A stretch of DNA of 48,362 nt from Shewanella benthica KT99. GTDB taxonomy: Bacteria > Pseudomonadota > Gammaproteobacteria > Enterobacterales > Shewanellaceae. The notes beneath the pieces were generated by a model. That model saw nothing but the letters and a program-made list of their open reading frames with translations, was not told the DNA's origin and made no database searches. Location of the stretch: contig NZ_ABIC01000032.1 of NCBI RefSeq assembly GCF_000172075.1, forward strand, positions 1 through 48,362, in the 5' to 3' direction. Positions 9,306 to 18,003 of the stretch are shown piece by piece; positions within the stretch are counted from its first letter, which is position 1, and each line of letters starts with the position of its first letter. The position numbers and the translations under genes are program-made.

Positions 9306-10982
9306 ATGTGTTCAATTTTTGCCATTTTAGATATTAAGTCAGACGCAACACAGCTGCGACAGGTCGCGCTAGAAATGTCGAAGTTGATGCGTCACCGTGG
9401 ACCGGATTGGTCAGGGATCTACAGCTGCGACAAAGCCGTACTCGCTCATGAACGTCTTGCCATCGTCGATATTGATAACGGTGCCCAGCCTCTGCTTAGT
9501 CGCGATGGCAAGATTATTCTTACGGTCAACGGTGAGATCTATAACCACAAAGAGCTCAAGGCCGAGCTCGGCGATAAATACGCTTATCAGACTAACTCGG
9601 ACTGTGAAGTGATCCTATCTCTATATCAAGAGTATGGTGTCGACTTCCTCGATAAGCTAAACGGCATATTTGCCTTCGTGCTCTACGATAAGACTAAAGA
9701 CCTGTATCTGATTGGCCGAGATCACATGGGTATCATTCCTCTATACACAGGCCTAGACGCTGAAGGTAACTTCTACATCGCCTCAGAAATGAAAGCCTTG
9801 ATGCCTGTGTGTAAGACCGTCGATGTATTTAAGCCGGGCCACTATTTATGTAACCAGGCGAGCGCCACTGACGACGGTTATGTGCAATATTATCAACGTG
9901 AATGGCGTGATTTTGCGGCCGTGCAAGATAACCCAGCCAGTATCGATGAAATAAGAGAAGCACTCGAAGCCGCGGTTAAACGTCAGCTTATGTCTGATGT
10001 ACCTTATGGTGTACTGCTCTCGGGCGGACTCGATTCATCGATTATCTCGGCAATCACGCAAACTTTTGCTAAACGCCGTATCGAAGATGATGGCGAGAGC
10101 GATGCATGGTGGCCACAGCTTCACTCTTTTGCCGTGGGTCTTGAAGGTGCCCCTGATTTGATTGCGGCAAAAAAAGTTGCCGAGGCCATAGGCACAATCC
10201 ACCATGAGATCATCTTTACCTTCCAGGATGGTATCGATGCGATTAAAGATGTGATTTATCATCTGGAAAGCTATGATATCACTACCATTCGTGCCGCTAC
10301 GCCTATGTATCTTATGGCGAGAAAAATTAAAGCCATGGGCATTAAGATGGTGCTATCGGGCGAAGGTGCAGATGAACTATTCGGTGGCTACTTATACTTC
10401 CATAAGGCCCCTAATGCACAGGCCTTCCATGAAGAATTAGTGCGTAAACTGGACAAACTGTTCATGTTCGATTGTCTGCGTGCCAACAAGTCGATGGCAG
10501 CCTGGGGACTCGAGGCACGCGTGCCCTTCCTGGATAAAGAATTTATGGATGTGGCGATGCGCATAAATCCGCAAGCCAAGATGTCTAAAGATGGTCGTAT
10601 CGAGAAGCATATTCTGCGTCAGGCTTTCGAGCACAAATTACCCAAAGAAGTGACATGGCGTCAGAAGGAACAGTTCAGTGATGGTGTCGGTTACTCATGG
10701 ATCGATGGTTTAAAGGAGCTGGCAGCCGAGAAAGTGGATGACCTTCAACTGGCTAATGCCAAGTTTAGATTCCCCTATAACACACCAGACACCAAAGAAG
10801 GTTACTACTACCGCTGTTTCTTTGAAGCGCTATTTCCACTAGAGACTGCCGCGAAAACCGTTCCAGGTGGCAAGTCTGTGGCTTGCTCTACTCCGGAAGC
10901 GCTTGCTTGGGATAAGAGCCTTCGGGATGTCATTGACCCATCGGGCCGAGCAGTACAATCGGTTCACGCTAGCGCCTATTAA
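9306..10982 (+). CDS. asnB: asparagine synthase (glutamine-hydrolysing)
   Basis: Cytosolic enzyme making asparagine from aspartate, glutamine and ATP. 558 residues, close to E. coli AsnB. The N-terminal class II glutaminase domain begins with the nucleophile Cys2 (MCSIFAILD) and includes MRHRGPDWSG and VNGEIYNHKEL. The synthetase domain has the ATP pyrophosphatase loop SGGLDSS at 239-245 and SGEGADELFGGYLYFHKAP further on. The start ATG has TAGGAGCT upstream. The stop codon abuts the left end of a MITE-like repeat, so any original terminator has been displaced. Confidence 0.97.
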   Translation: MCSIFAILDIKSDATQLRQVALEMSKLMRHRGPDWSGIYSCDKAVLAHERLAIVDIDNGAQPLLSRDGKIILTVNGEIYNHKELKAELGDKYAYQTNSDCEVILSLYQEYGVDFLDKLNGIFAFVLYDKTKDLYLIGRDHMGIIPLYTGLDAEGNFYIASEMKALMPVCKTVDVFKPGHYLCNQASATDDGYVQYYQREWRDFAAVQDNPASIDEIREALEAAVKRQLMSDVPYGVLLSGGLDSSIISAITQTFAKRRIEDDGESDAWWPQLHSFAVGLEGAPDLIAAKKVAEAIGTIHHEIIFTFQDGIDAIKDVIYHLESYDITTIRAATPMYLMARKIKAMGIKMVLSGEGADELFGGYLYFHKAPNAQAFHEELVRKLDKLFMFDCLRANKSMAAWGLEARVPFLDKEFMDVAMRINPQAKMSKDGRIEKHILRQAFEHKLPKEVTWRQKEQFSDGVGYSWIDGLKELAAEKVDDLQLANAKFRFPYNTPDTKEGYYYRCFFEALFPLETAAKTVPGGKSVACSTPEALAWDKSLRDVIDPSGRAVQSVHASAY

Positions 10983-11247
10983 TACCAATTCCATTAAATG
11001 TATGAACTATTCAGAACTTTCTCAGGGCTTTAAATTCAAGGCGCATTGTTGACGAAATGGTTATTCCCTTTTGAGACAATGCAACGCAGAAGTTGAAGTC
11101 CTGAGAAGCTCACGTAGTGCGGGTTTAAAAACACTTTATGCTGCGCAAGTGGCTCTCGATATAGAATAACTATTAGCTTCAATCCCCTTACTTGCCTACA
11201 GCGTTTTTAACTCCCGCTGAATGATCACTTATTTAATGGAACTGGTA
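10983..11247. repeat. MITE-like repeat, copy 1
   Basis: 265-bp non-coding element with terminal inverted repeats: TACCAATTCCATTAAAT at 10983-10999 and ATTTAATGGAACTGGTA at 11231-11247 (16 of 17 pair). The interior matches the element at 20998-21543 over long blocks, for example CTTTCTCAGGGCTTTAAATT, CAAGTGGCTCTCGATATA and GCCTACAGCGTTTTTAA. It starts right after the asnB stop codon and encodes no transposase. Confidence 0.85.
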
Positions 11248-11265
11248 TAAACCACTGGTAGAAGG

Positions 11266-11293
11266 AAAAAAGCAGCCCGAGAGCTGCTTTTTT
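11266..11293. terminator. bidirectional terminator between asnB and the DUF445 gene
   Basis: AGCAGC / GCTGCT stem with a 6-base loop inside an A run and T run (AAAAAAGCAGC...GCTGCTTTTTT), able to act for both converging genes. Confidence 0.8.
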
Positions 11294-11377
11294 ATGGTGC
11301 TAAATGTTTTGCCACACACATCTGCAAACCATTTTTCTGCTGGTCGCTTCGTCCCGGCATTATCGAAATGGTGATAA

Positions 11378-12085
11378 TTACGCTTGCACAAGAGCGGCAA
11401 TCAAACCAATAACACCACCAAAAACGCCGCCCCACACCACGAGCCAACCTAAGTGTTTTCTGATCATCTCTTGAATGATGTCCTTCACCAACTCAGGGGT
11501 CAACTCGTTTAATCTCTGGCTGACAATCTCATTGATCTTGGTCTTCATGTCGGCCAAGACATCGGGCTGCTCGAGCTCATTCTTAAGCAAGGTATAAAAC
11601 TCTTCACTCTGAGTTATCTCGACCAATGAAGCCTTCATCTTCTCGATAAATGGCTCTTTTAATGGAGTCATGGCGTCTGTACCACCAACCATGGCCAACA
11701 TACCACCAAAAGATGACTGCTCAACTGTAGTCACCAGGGCATCGAATGCCGGCGTCATATCGACCTTCTCGATAACCGGTTGCAAATTAATAGGAGATGC
11801 GCTGCCACCCTGATCTGACAAGAAGCGATCGATATTTTCATCGGTGAAAAACTGCTTCATCATCAGATGGGATATGCCGACTTTGAACTCTTCGAAACGA
11901 GACGGAATGACGCCAGAACCATACAAGCCAGGGACTTTTTCAAATAGCATATGGATGGCAAGCCAGTTTGTCAGTGCGCCGGACAGCGCAAATAATCCTA
12001 TGCTCAAGACGATAGCCGATGAAAAATAATAGCCTAATGCCAGCAAGAGGGCAGCAATTAGATTTGTGATCACACTTTTATTCAA
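11378..12085 (-). CDS. DUF445 family membrane protein
   Basis: 235 residues. Hydrophobic helices near the N-terminus (NLIAALLLALGYYFSSAIVLSIGLFALSGALTNWLAIHMLF) and one at the C-terminus (LGWLVVWGGVFGGVIGLIAALV) enclose a long, mostly helical soluble part. The ALTNWLAIHMLFEKVPG segment followed by IP.RFEEFK is characteristic of the DUF445/YheB-type family. Probably an inner-membrane protein of unknown function. It starts at ATG 12085 and is transcribed toward a shared terminator with asnB. Confidence 0.85.
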   Translation of the reverse strand: MNKSVITNLIAALLLALGYYFSSAIVLSIGLFALSGALTNWLAIHMLFEKVPGLYGSGVIPSRFEEFKVGISHLMMKQFFTDENIDRFLSDQGGSASPINLQPVIEKVDMTPAFDALVTTVEQSSFGGMLAMVGGTDAMTPLKEPFIEKMKASLVEITQSEEFYTLLKNELEQPDVLADMKTKINEIVSQRLNELTPELVKDIIQEMIRKHLGWLVVWGGVFGGVIGLIAALVQA

Positions 12086-12200
12086 TCTGTTACTCCAAAA
12101 ATTAAAACAGCTACAAAACGCCTCATAATATCATAGCCAGCTGAGTTTTCAGTAATTATGACGGTACATTGTTTCCGGCAGGGCAACAGATAACAGGACT

Positions 12201-12308
12201 AATAGCGGACGTACTGAGTAGAAAGGAGTAAGAACTCTATAGATGAGTCTCACAAATAGCGGACGTACAGAGTAGAAAGAAGTAAGAACTCTATAGATGA
12301 GTCTCTAT
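12201..12308. repeat. 54-bp direct tandem duplication at an acetyltransferase gene end
   Basis: Two adjacent copies, 12201-12254 and 12255-12308, starting AATAGCGGACGTAC and running through AGTAAGAACTCTATAGATGAG. They differ at two positions plus the last few bases. Copy 2 contains the stop codon and last residues of the minus-strand acetyltransferase gene; copy 1 repeats that tail downstream. Confidence 0.9.
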
Positions 12309-12683
12309 AGGCACAAAATCATCGCCTGCTATCTTTTCCCGGCGCACCGCCAGCACTTGAGTCTCATCGGCGAGCTCTTTCGCTTTTTTAACCAGTTCTG
12401 TGCCTATGCCACGTTTTCTATAAGGTTCAGCCACAAACAGATCGTCAAAATACCAGAGTGGTTTAAGTAATAATGATGAAAATGAGGGGTAGAGCTGAAT
12501 AAAACCGACAGGATTATCCATCAGAAAGGCAATAAATATCACAGAATCATTTTCGAGTAATCTGCTTTCGATAAATTCTTTACAGTCAGCTAATCGAGAG
12601 TCCTGACCTAAGCTTTTCCGGTACTCATCAAATAGCGGAGTTAATGACTGTAAATCTTCATTTATGGCGATTCTAATGTGCAT
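12291..12683 (-). CDS. GNAT-family N-acetyltransferase, possibly altered C-terminus
   Basis: 130 residues from the ATG at 12683, which has AAGGA six bases upstream; two in-frame upstream ATGs lack this. The GNAT fold is visible: IRIAINEDLQSL at the start, a central strand with VGFIQLYPSFSS, and the acetyl-CoA loop YRKRGIGTELVKKAKELA near 88-105. After TQVLA, where family members usually continue through an N..A...Y...GF segment, this protein ends in VRREKIAGDDFVPIETHL. The natural tail therefore seems lost or replaced. The gene end lies within a tandem duplication. Acceptor unknown; activity doubtful. Confidence 0.7.
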   Translation of the reverse strand: MHIRIAINEDLQSLTPLFDEYRKSLGQDSRLADCKEFIESRLLENDSVIFIAFLMDNPVGFIQLYPSFSSLLLKPLWYFDDLFVAEPYRKRGIGTELVKKAKELADETQVLAVRREKIAGDDFVPIETHL

Positions 12684-12701
12684 TTTCATTCCTTGAAACA
12701 A

Positions 12702-13134
12702 TGTCTATTTACGTGACTTACCGAGTAACGACATATTTTTGTCATTAACTTCCTTTTCAGTTACATAACATTATCACATAAGTGTAAATACGATCGACGA
12801 TTTTTGTATAACATGGAATATTTATAAATGACAAGCTGAACTAACTTGGAACTTAGTCTTTAATACCGCTTGGTATTAACCCGTTAAGTCGTATTTACCC
12901 CCCACCCCTTCAGTCAACAAAGGACATTCCAATGGGCTCACCATTTAGAAATACCTATGCCTGGTCTCTCATTACAACGTCAGGTTATCCACAGAGTCAG
13001 ATAAATATTGCTTCGGCTTGTCAGGATCAATAAAAAAGCAATAATTTAAAACATTTATATAACAAAGCCATCAAGTTAGCTAAAATACCTATTAACTGGA
13101 ATATTCTTCGTACAACTTAGTAAATAGGCCTCAA
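12702..13134. other. intergenic region upstream of the DUF748 gene
   Basis: About 430 bp. It holds a short dyad AATACCGCTTGGTATT near 12862 and one short frame with a plausible ribosome-binding site (listed separately). Otherwise nothing recognised. Confidence 0.5.
12932..13033 (+). CDS. possible 33-residue small protein
   Basis: Short frame MGSPFRNTYAWSLITTSGYP... ending at TAA 13031-13033. AAGGA lies seven bases before the ATG, better than for many annotated genes here. No family recognised, no transmembrane segment. It could equally be the start of a deleted gene. Confidence 0.2.
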   Translation: MGSPFRNTYAWSLITTSGYPQSQINIASACQDQ

Positions 13135-16100
13135 ATGTCAAAAGCATTCACTCGATTGGCAGTCAAATTTCACCATCTACCTAAGTATCAAGGATACCTG
13201 GCGATTTTGTTGACTATTTACCTTATTTTCACCGTTTTACTCGGACTCTTGCTCCCCTATGTTGCTCATAAACAATTGCCCCAAGAATTATCAGCAATGC
13301 TCAAGCGCCCGGTTATGCTTGAGGATGTCTCCATCAACCCATTCACTCTCAAGGTATCCCTGACTGGTTTTCGTGTACAAGAGAAAGATAACACTAACTT
13401 CATCGGCTTCACTAAACTGAGCTTCGAGCTGGATTTCTGGCGTTCTATTATCAACCAGGCCCTCAGTGTGGATCATGTGACTCTGGACAAACCTTATGCC
13501 TTATTGGAGCGCCTCAACGAGCCAGATTCATTCACTTTTAATTTTTCAGACATCATCCATGAACTGGTGAATCGCGAAATCAATGAGACGCTTGATAATC
13601 AGCCTGAAACACCCAACGGCCTGCCTCATATCAAGGTAAAAGATCTGTCCATCGTCAATGCTGAGCTAGTCTACACCGATAAGGTCACCAATAGCCGCCT
13701 CCACTATCCCGCCATGAGTCTTCATTTGAAAGCGTTCGACACCCTGAAAAAAATCGATAGTAATGGCAACCGCAGTAACCAATTTTCAATACGCTTTGTG
13801 GGCGAAAATGGCGGAGAAATTGCCACCCAGGGTAAGCTGCAGCTCTCGCCATTAAACATCATAGGTGAACTGCAACTCACCGCAATTCAATTACCACAAT
13901 TTTGGTCATTCATTGCCGATGAGGTCCAAGCTAGACTAGAGAGCGGTCAGTTTAGTTTTAACACCCATTTCGAGATCTTAGCCCAAGCAGATCAGGCCCT
14001 TCAGTTGCTCACCCAAGATGGCCAATTCTCTTTGGAGAATATCTCCTTCGTCGATGACCAAAACCCATTGCTATCACTTCCCCTGTTGAGTTTGCATGGC
14101 ATCAGTCTCAACTTGGCCGATAAACAGGTCAAGGTTGCCAGTGTGGAGACAGAGAAATTATCCCTTAACGCTAGCCTGACAACAGAGGGGCTGGATATCG
14201 TCTCCTTATTTATGCCTGTTGTCACCTCAGCCGAAGCGCAATCCCTTAAGTCGGCACAGCAAGAGACAGCTTCTTCCATACGCGAGAAAACAGGCCAAGA
14301 GTCTGAGGACAAACAAGCCGACTCAGCCTGGTCTGCGATCATTACTAGTGTGACAGTTAAAGACTACGATCTAAACTTGGTAGAGAATCGACTCACAGAC
14401 AATACCCCTTGGCGAATATTTCCGTTCAACCTGAGCACTGGCGAGATACGCTCAGATCTTGAATTCCCCATAGAATACCGCTTAGATCTGGCCATCAACA
14501 ACAAAGGCACATTCCAATCTTCGGGCTCGGTGGATGCCAAACAAGAGACCCTGAAAGCCGATTTCACCCTGTCTAAGTTTGATCTCCAGCAGATCCAAGC
14601 CTATCTGGCGCCCTACGTAAATATCGACCTGAAACAGGGTGAGCTCAATACCAAGGGCAGCCTCACAGTAGGCTCCAATGAAGCGCTACATTTCTCCGGC
14701 GATATTCGCGTCAACAACTTACTGGTGAAGGACAAGCTCCATAAGAAGACCTTAGTTAAGTGGCAATCCATGTCGGTTAATCGTCTGGTTTTAGATCAAG
14801 ATAAGCATAAGCTATCCATAGAGAGCATCGACTTTACCAAGCCATACGGGCGCATCATCATAGCCAAAGACAAGAGCACCAATATCCAAGCTCTGCTAGT
14901 CAAAGAATCCCCCGACTCATCGAGCCATATACCTAAAAAGACAAAGGCCAAGCCTCAAACTCCCCTAGAAATTGACATAGGCCAGATACGTTTCAATCAA
15001 GGCTCGACCTTCTTCGCCGATAACTCATTGACTCCTAACTTCGCCGCCAGTATTGAACAATTAGAGGGCAGCATAGACAAGTTATCATCCACCGCTAAGC
15101 GTCCCGCCTCGGTGGACCTCAAGGGCAAGATAGATAAGTATGCCCCAGTCACACTCAAGGGGGAGCTCAACCCTCTACTGGAGATGCCCTATCTGGATCT
15201 TGCACTCAATTTCAACAGTGTTGAGCTGACATCGGTTAACCCCTATTCCGGCACCTATGCCGGTTACTATATTGATAAGGGGCAAATGTCCCTATCACTG
15301 AACTATCAACTGGAGAACAACAAGCTCAAAGGCAGTAATCACCTGGTGGTGAACCAACTGCAACTGGGCAAGCCCAGCGACAGCAGTCTGGCAACCAGCC
15401 TGCCCGTCACCTTAGCCATCGCCCTGCTGCAGGACAGACACGGAGTCATAGATCTGAGCCTAGATGTCTCTGGCGATCTGAACTCGCCGAGTTTTAGCTT
15501 TGGCAGCATAATCATGACGGCATTTACCAATGTGATCACCAAAGCCGTCACCGCTCCTTTCAGCTTACTGGTGGGCCTATTCGGCGACGACGAGCAGCTG
15601 GATAAGATAGCGTTTGGACCGGGTCTGGCGCAGATCTCAGCCGATGAGCAAGAAAAGCTGGCCACACTGGCCAAGGCGCTACTCAACCGACCAAAATTAA
15701 CCCTGAGCATAGAGGGTGCAATCGATACAATGAGTGACACCCGGATCCTCAAAGAGCAGCTGTTGTACCAAAAACTGGCGGACTTAAGTCAGACTGAAGT
15801 CGAGTCTCTGCCAAGTGAGCTCTCAGCCAGTCACTTCCCTACAGAGGGCTCACTCTCTGATGCACTGATTAACCTATATGAAACTGAGATGGCCTCCAGC
15901 GCCAGTGAACTAAAACTCAGCATTGAAAGGCAACATACAGAAGGGGCAGAACTTGACCAAGAGAGACTGCAGACGCTATGGCACATAGCCTTATATAACT
16001 TCTGCCTCAACAAACAAGCTGTCGATGATGACATGTTAGGAACACTAGCGAGCGCGCGAGCGAGCGCGATAAAAATACATCTGGTCGAGGTCAATAAGAT

Positions 16101-16188
16101 CCCGCCGTCACGTATTTTCCTGCTGAACAGCCGAATCGACATTAACCACGGGGCACAGGAAGCCTTACTGACATTAGGTGCCGATTAA
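13135..16188 (+). CDS. DUF748 / AsmA-like envelope protein
   Basis: 1,017 residues. A single N-terminal membrane helix (about 20-43; YLAILLTIYLIFTVLLGLLLPYV) is followed by a very large periplasmic region. The opening ALKRPVMLEDVSINPFTLKVSLTGF-type segment (about 55-80) is the AsmA/DUF748 repeat start, and SASSTFFADNSLTPNFA-like and GYYIDKGQMSLSLNYQL segments later are typical of DUF748. AsmA-like proteins form long hydrophobic grooves and some are implicated in lipid transfer to the outer membrane; a similar role here is inference. The tail after about 890 is helical and hydrophilic and ends in an OmpA-like partner motif (ASARASAIKIHLVEV). That stretch is encoded by a GC-rich run of GCGAGCG units. 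Confidence 0.85.
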   Translation: MSKAFTRLAVKFHHLPKYQGYLAILLTIYLIFTVLLGLLLPYVAHKQLPQELSAMLKRPVMLEDVSINPFTLKVSLTGFRVQEKDNTNFIGFTKLSFELDFWRSIINQALSVDHVTLDKPYALLERLNEPDSFTFNFSDIIHELVNREINETLDNQPETPNGLPHIKVKDLSIVNAELVYTDKVTNSRLHYPAMSLHLKAFDTLKKIDSNGNRSNQFSIRFVGENGGEIATQGKLQLSPLNIIGELQLTAIQLPQFWSFIADEVQARLESGQFSFNTHFEILAQADQALQLLTQDGQFSLENISFVDDQNPLLSLPLLSLHGISLNLADKQVKVASVETEKLSLNASLTTEGLDIVSLFMPVVTSAEAQSLKSAQQETASSIREKTGQESEDKQADSAWSAIITSVTVKDYDLNLVENRLTDNTPWRIFPFNLSTGEIRSDLEFPIEYRLDLAINNKGTFQSSGSVDAKQETLKADFTLSKFDLQQIQAYLAPYVNIDLKQGELNTKGSLTVGSNEALHFSGDIRVNNLLVKDKLHKKTLVKWQSMSVNRLVLDQDKHKLSIESIDFTKPYGRIIIAKDKSTNIQALLVKESPDSSSHIPKKTKAKPQTPLEIDIGQIRFNQGSTFFADNSLTPNFAASIEQLEGSIDKLSSTAKRPASVDLKGKIDKYAPVTLKGELNPLLEMPYLDLALNFNSVELTSVNPYSGTYAGYYIDKGQMSLSLNYQLENNKLKGSNHLVVNQLQLGKPSDSSLATSLPVTLAIALLQDRHGVIDLSLDVSGDLNSPSFSFGSIIMTAFTNVITKAVTAPFSLLVGLFGDDEQLDKIAFGPGLAQISADEQEKLATLAKALLNRPKLTLSIEGAIDTMSDTRILKEQLLYQKLADLSQTEVESLPSELSASHFPTEGSLSDALINLYETEMASSASELKLSIERQHTEGAELDQERLQTLWHIALYNFCLNKQAVDDDMLGTLASARASAIKIHLVEVNKIPPSRIFLLNSRIDINHGAQEALLTLGAD

Positions 16189-16257
16189 ACAAAGATTTAA
16201 TATTGAGCAGACATGAGTTACACTCTCGCCGTTTTCAGACTTTATCAGAGGTAGCTC

Positions 16258-16614
16258 ATGTTTGTTGTTCGTTGGCTTTTAGGCCGTATCATTCTTACTC
16301 TTAATTTTATCTTCACTCCCAAGAAACGTAAGCGTCCTGCGGATGAGCAGGCAAAAATTGATAGCGAAACTGAGTTGCTCACCCTGTATCAATACAAGGC
16401 TTGTCCATTTTGCGTGAAAGTTCGCCGCGCCATGCATCGCCAAGGCCTGAATATTGCCACCCTTGATGCTAAGCAAGATGACCACCAGCAAATTCTAGTA
16501 GCGCAAGGTGGCAAGGCTAAGGTGCCTTGTTTACGAATTGAAGAAAATGGTGAGACACGTTGGATGTATGAATCTTCGGATATCATCAGTTATCTGGACA
16601 CCCGATTCGCCTAA
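16258..16614 (+). CDS. glutaredoxin with N-terminal hydrophobic segment
   Basis: 118 residues. A thioredoxin-fold glutaredoxin domain begins near residue 40, with the redox motif CPFC at 49-52, the cis-proline VP at 89-90 in GGKAKVPCL, and the glutathione-binding tail ESSDIISYLDTRF. The first 20 residues (MFVVRWLLGRIILTLNFIFT) are hydrophobic and followed by basic PKKRKR, so the protein is probably anchored to the inner membrane with the domain on the cytoplasmic side. Expected role: thiol-disulfide exchange using glutathione. It follows the DUF748 gene by 69 bp. The start ATG has AGAGGTAGC upstream. Confidence 0.9.
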   Translation: MFVVRWLLGRIILTLNFIFTPKKRKRPADEQAKIDSETELLTLYQYKACPFCVKVRRAMHRQGLNIATLDAKQDDHQQILVAQGGKAKVPCLRIEENGETRWMYESSDIISYLDTRFA

Positions 16615-16916
16615 ACAATCGGTTGCATAATCTCTTAGGCAGTCATGACATCTAAGCAAGTATTCTCTGTGACTGCCTTATGTTTTCCTCCCCCCACATT
16701 CCTATCAAAATTTCTCAGCATTGGGATTATTAGCCCAAACATTGCCCTCCCTGTCGTTCACTCATATAGCGAAAGTAAAAAAGTGTATATCATGCTGCAC
16801 CCTCGGCATAATTGCGCTATCCTGCCTTAACGCTTGCTCTGCGGCTTGAGTTTCCACCTTGTTTATGGGTTAATAAGTCAGCTATTCCCGCCGAGAAATC
16901 ATACTAATAAGAACAC
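16615..16916. other. intergenic stretch, nothing recognised
   Basis: About 300 bp between the glutaredoxin and lipoprotein genes. An open frame exists but lacks a ribosome-binding site and any family resemblance. Confidence 0.5.
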
Positions 16917-17372
16917 ATGAATCTGATGCAAAAATGCCTAATTAAAACCTTGTCTAGCTTGTTTATCTTGAGTGTTATCGCCGGATGCGCAGGTAAAAAA
17001 ACCGACCCCAGTGACTTTGAAGGCAAGGTCAAAGATAGATTGAAAACAGATATACGCAGTAACGGTATCAAGTTATTCACATATAAAGCTAAGCTCGCCT
17101 CCTCAAGTGACTCTATCGACCAAATGCCCCATCAGCAAAGAGTAGAGCAAGCCAAATGGGGTAAGCGTTCTCGCTCTGGACACTACGAAGTCGATCTGAC
17201 TGATTGGACCCAGCAGATAGAACTCGGCTTATCTAAGACATTAGACATGACAGGCTATTGTCGTGAGGGCTATATGGAATTAAGTCGGCTTATCGAAGTC
17301 GATCGCGGCGAAATTCGCGGCGAGTGTAACGAAGGTGCGACCCAAGCAGATAGAGACAAGTTTTCCTCTTAG
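16917..17372 (+). CDS. putative lipoprotein of unknown function
   Basis: 151 residues. The N-terminus is a lipoprotein signal peptide (LIKTLSSLFILSVIAGC), with the lipidated Cys near residue 23, followed by GKKTDPSDFEGKVKDRLK. The mature part is hydrophilic, mixed charge, with one Cys pair near the end (GYCREGYMEL and GECNEG) that could form a disulfide in the periplasm. I do not recognise the family. A second ATG three codons in is an alternative start. Single gene, plus strand. Confidence 0.7.
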   Translation: MNLMQKCLIKTLSSLFILSVIAGCAGKKTDPSDFEGKVKDRLKTDIRSNGIKLFTYKAKLASSSDSIDQMPHQQRVEQAKWGKRSRSGHYEVDLTDWTQQIELGLSKTLDMTGYCREGYMELSRLIEVDRGEIRGECNEGATQADRDKFSS

Positions 17373-17596
17373 CTTCGAGTCGCCTCGTTTAAGCTGTCAG
17401 GCTGCAAGCTTTAGCATCATAAAGTGAAATGAGGTCAAGCACTATTAATTGGCAAGAAATCCGTCTTTTCTAAACAAATAACATAAGTATTGATGCTGTG
17501 ACTGGATTGGTGATGTAGATTAAGTTAAAATCCGCGTCCGGTTAATATCTGCCACTATATGAGTGACAGATCAGTCAAACAGTTCGGTAGAGAGCC

Positions 17597-17791
17597 ATGA
17601 ATAAAAAACAAAAGATGATCAAGCTAACGGCAAAACGTACCAAGGCTCGTAAAAATAAGCACACAGCTCCTACGATTAAGAAATATATCTCTAAGTCTGA
17701 CCGAGCCAAGATGCTAGCCCAAGAGGAAGCTGAGGCCGCATTGAAAGCCACCACAGATCAGCATGACGGTGCTGCAACCCAAACTCAATAA
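17597..17791 (+). CDS. DUF2986 small basic protein
   Basis: 64 residues, strongly basic in the first half (MNKKQKMIKLTAKRTKARKN) and acidic/polar at the end. The central YISKSDRAKMLAQEEAE segment matches the short DUF2986 family known from Vibrio and Shewanella. Function unknown; the charge suggests nucleic-acid or ribosome contact, but that is inference. A GTAGAGAG box precedes the ATG. A strong palindromic terminator follows at 17822. Confidence 0.75.
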   Translation: MNKKQKMIKLTAKRTKARKNKHTAPTIKKYISKSDRAKMLAQEEAEAALKATTDQHDGAATQTQ

Positions 17792-17821
17792 ACGGTATTC
17801 ACTAACCAGATTTAATGCATT

Positions 17822-17855
17822 CAAGCAAAAGGGAGCCATGGCTCCCTTTTGCTTG
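17822..17855. terminator. perfect 34-bp palindromic terminator
   Basis: CAAGCAAAAGGGAGCC followed directly by AT and GGCTCCCTTTTGCTTG, a 16-bp stem that is a perfect palindrome. The core GGGAGCC/GGCTCCC with flanking A and T runs would terminate in either direction. Confidence 0.8.
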
Positions 17856-17893
17856 TCTATCGATTAGCGGGCTATTTTAGCAGCCTAAGTCTA

Positions 17894-17944
17894 ATACCAT
17901 TCCATATAAGTATCTGGTCAGTTCAAATACTTACTCGGAATGGT
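17894..17944. repeat. short palindromic element with flanking direct repeats
   Basis: TACCATTCC...AAGTAT and ATACTT...GGAATGGTA form an inverted repeat of about 22 bp arms with few mismatches. Ten-base direct repeats CAGCCTAAGT lie at 17881-17890 and 17950-17959, one on each side. The ends resemble those of the larger MITE-like repeats here. Confidence 0.65.
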
Positions 17945-18003
17945 ATAACCAGCCTAAGTAGCGGCCCCTAAAATCAGACCGACTTACGCTTTAGTCACGC
18001 AGG

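Noticed and set aside
16645..16830. 61-codon frame after the glutaredoxin gene
   Set aside because: No ribosome-binding site and no family features.
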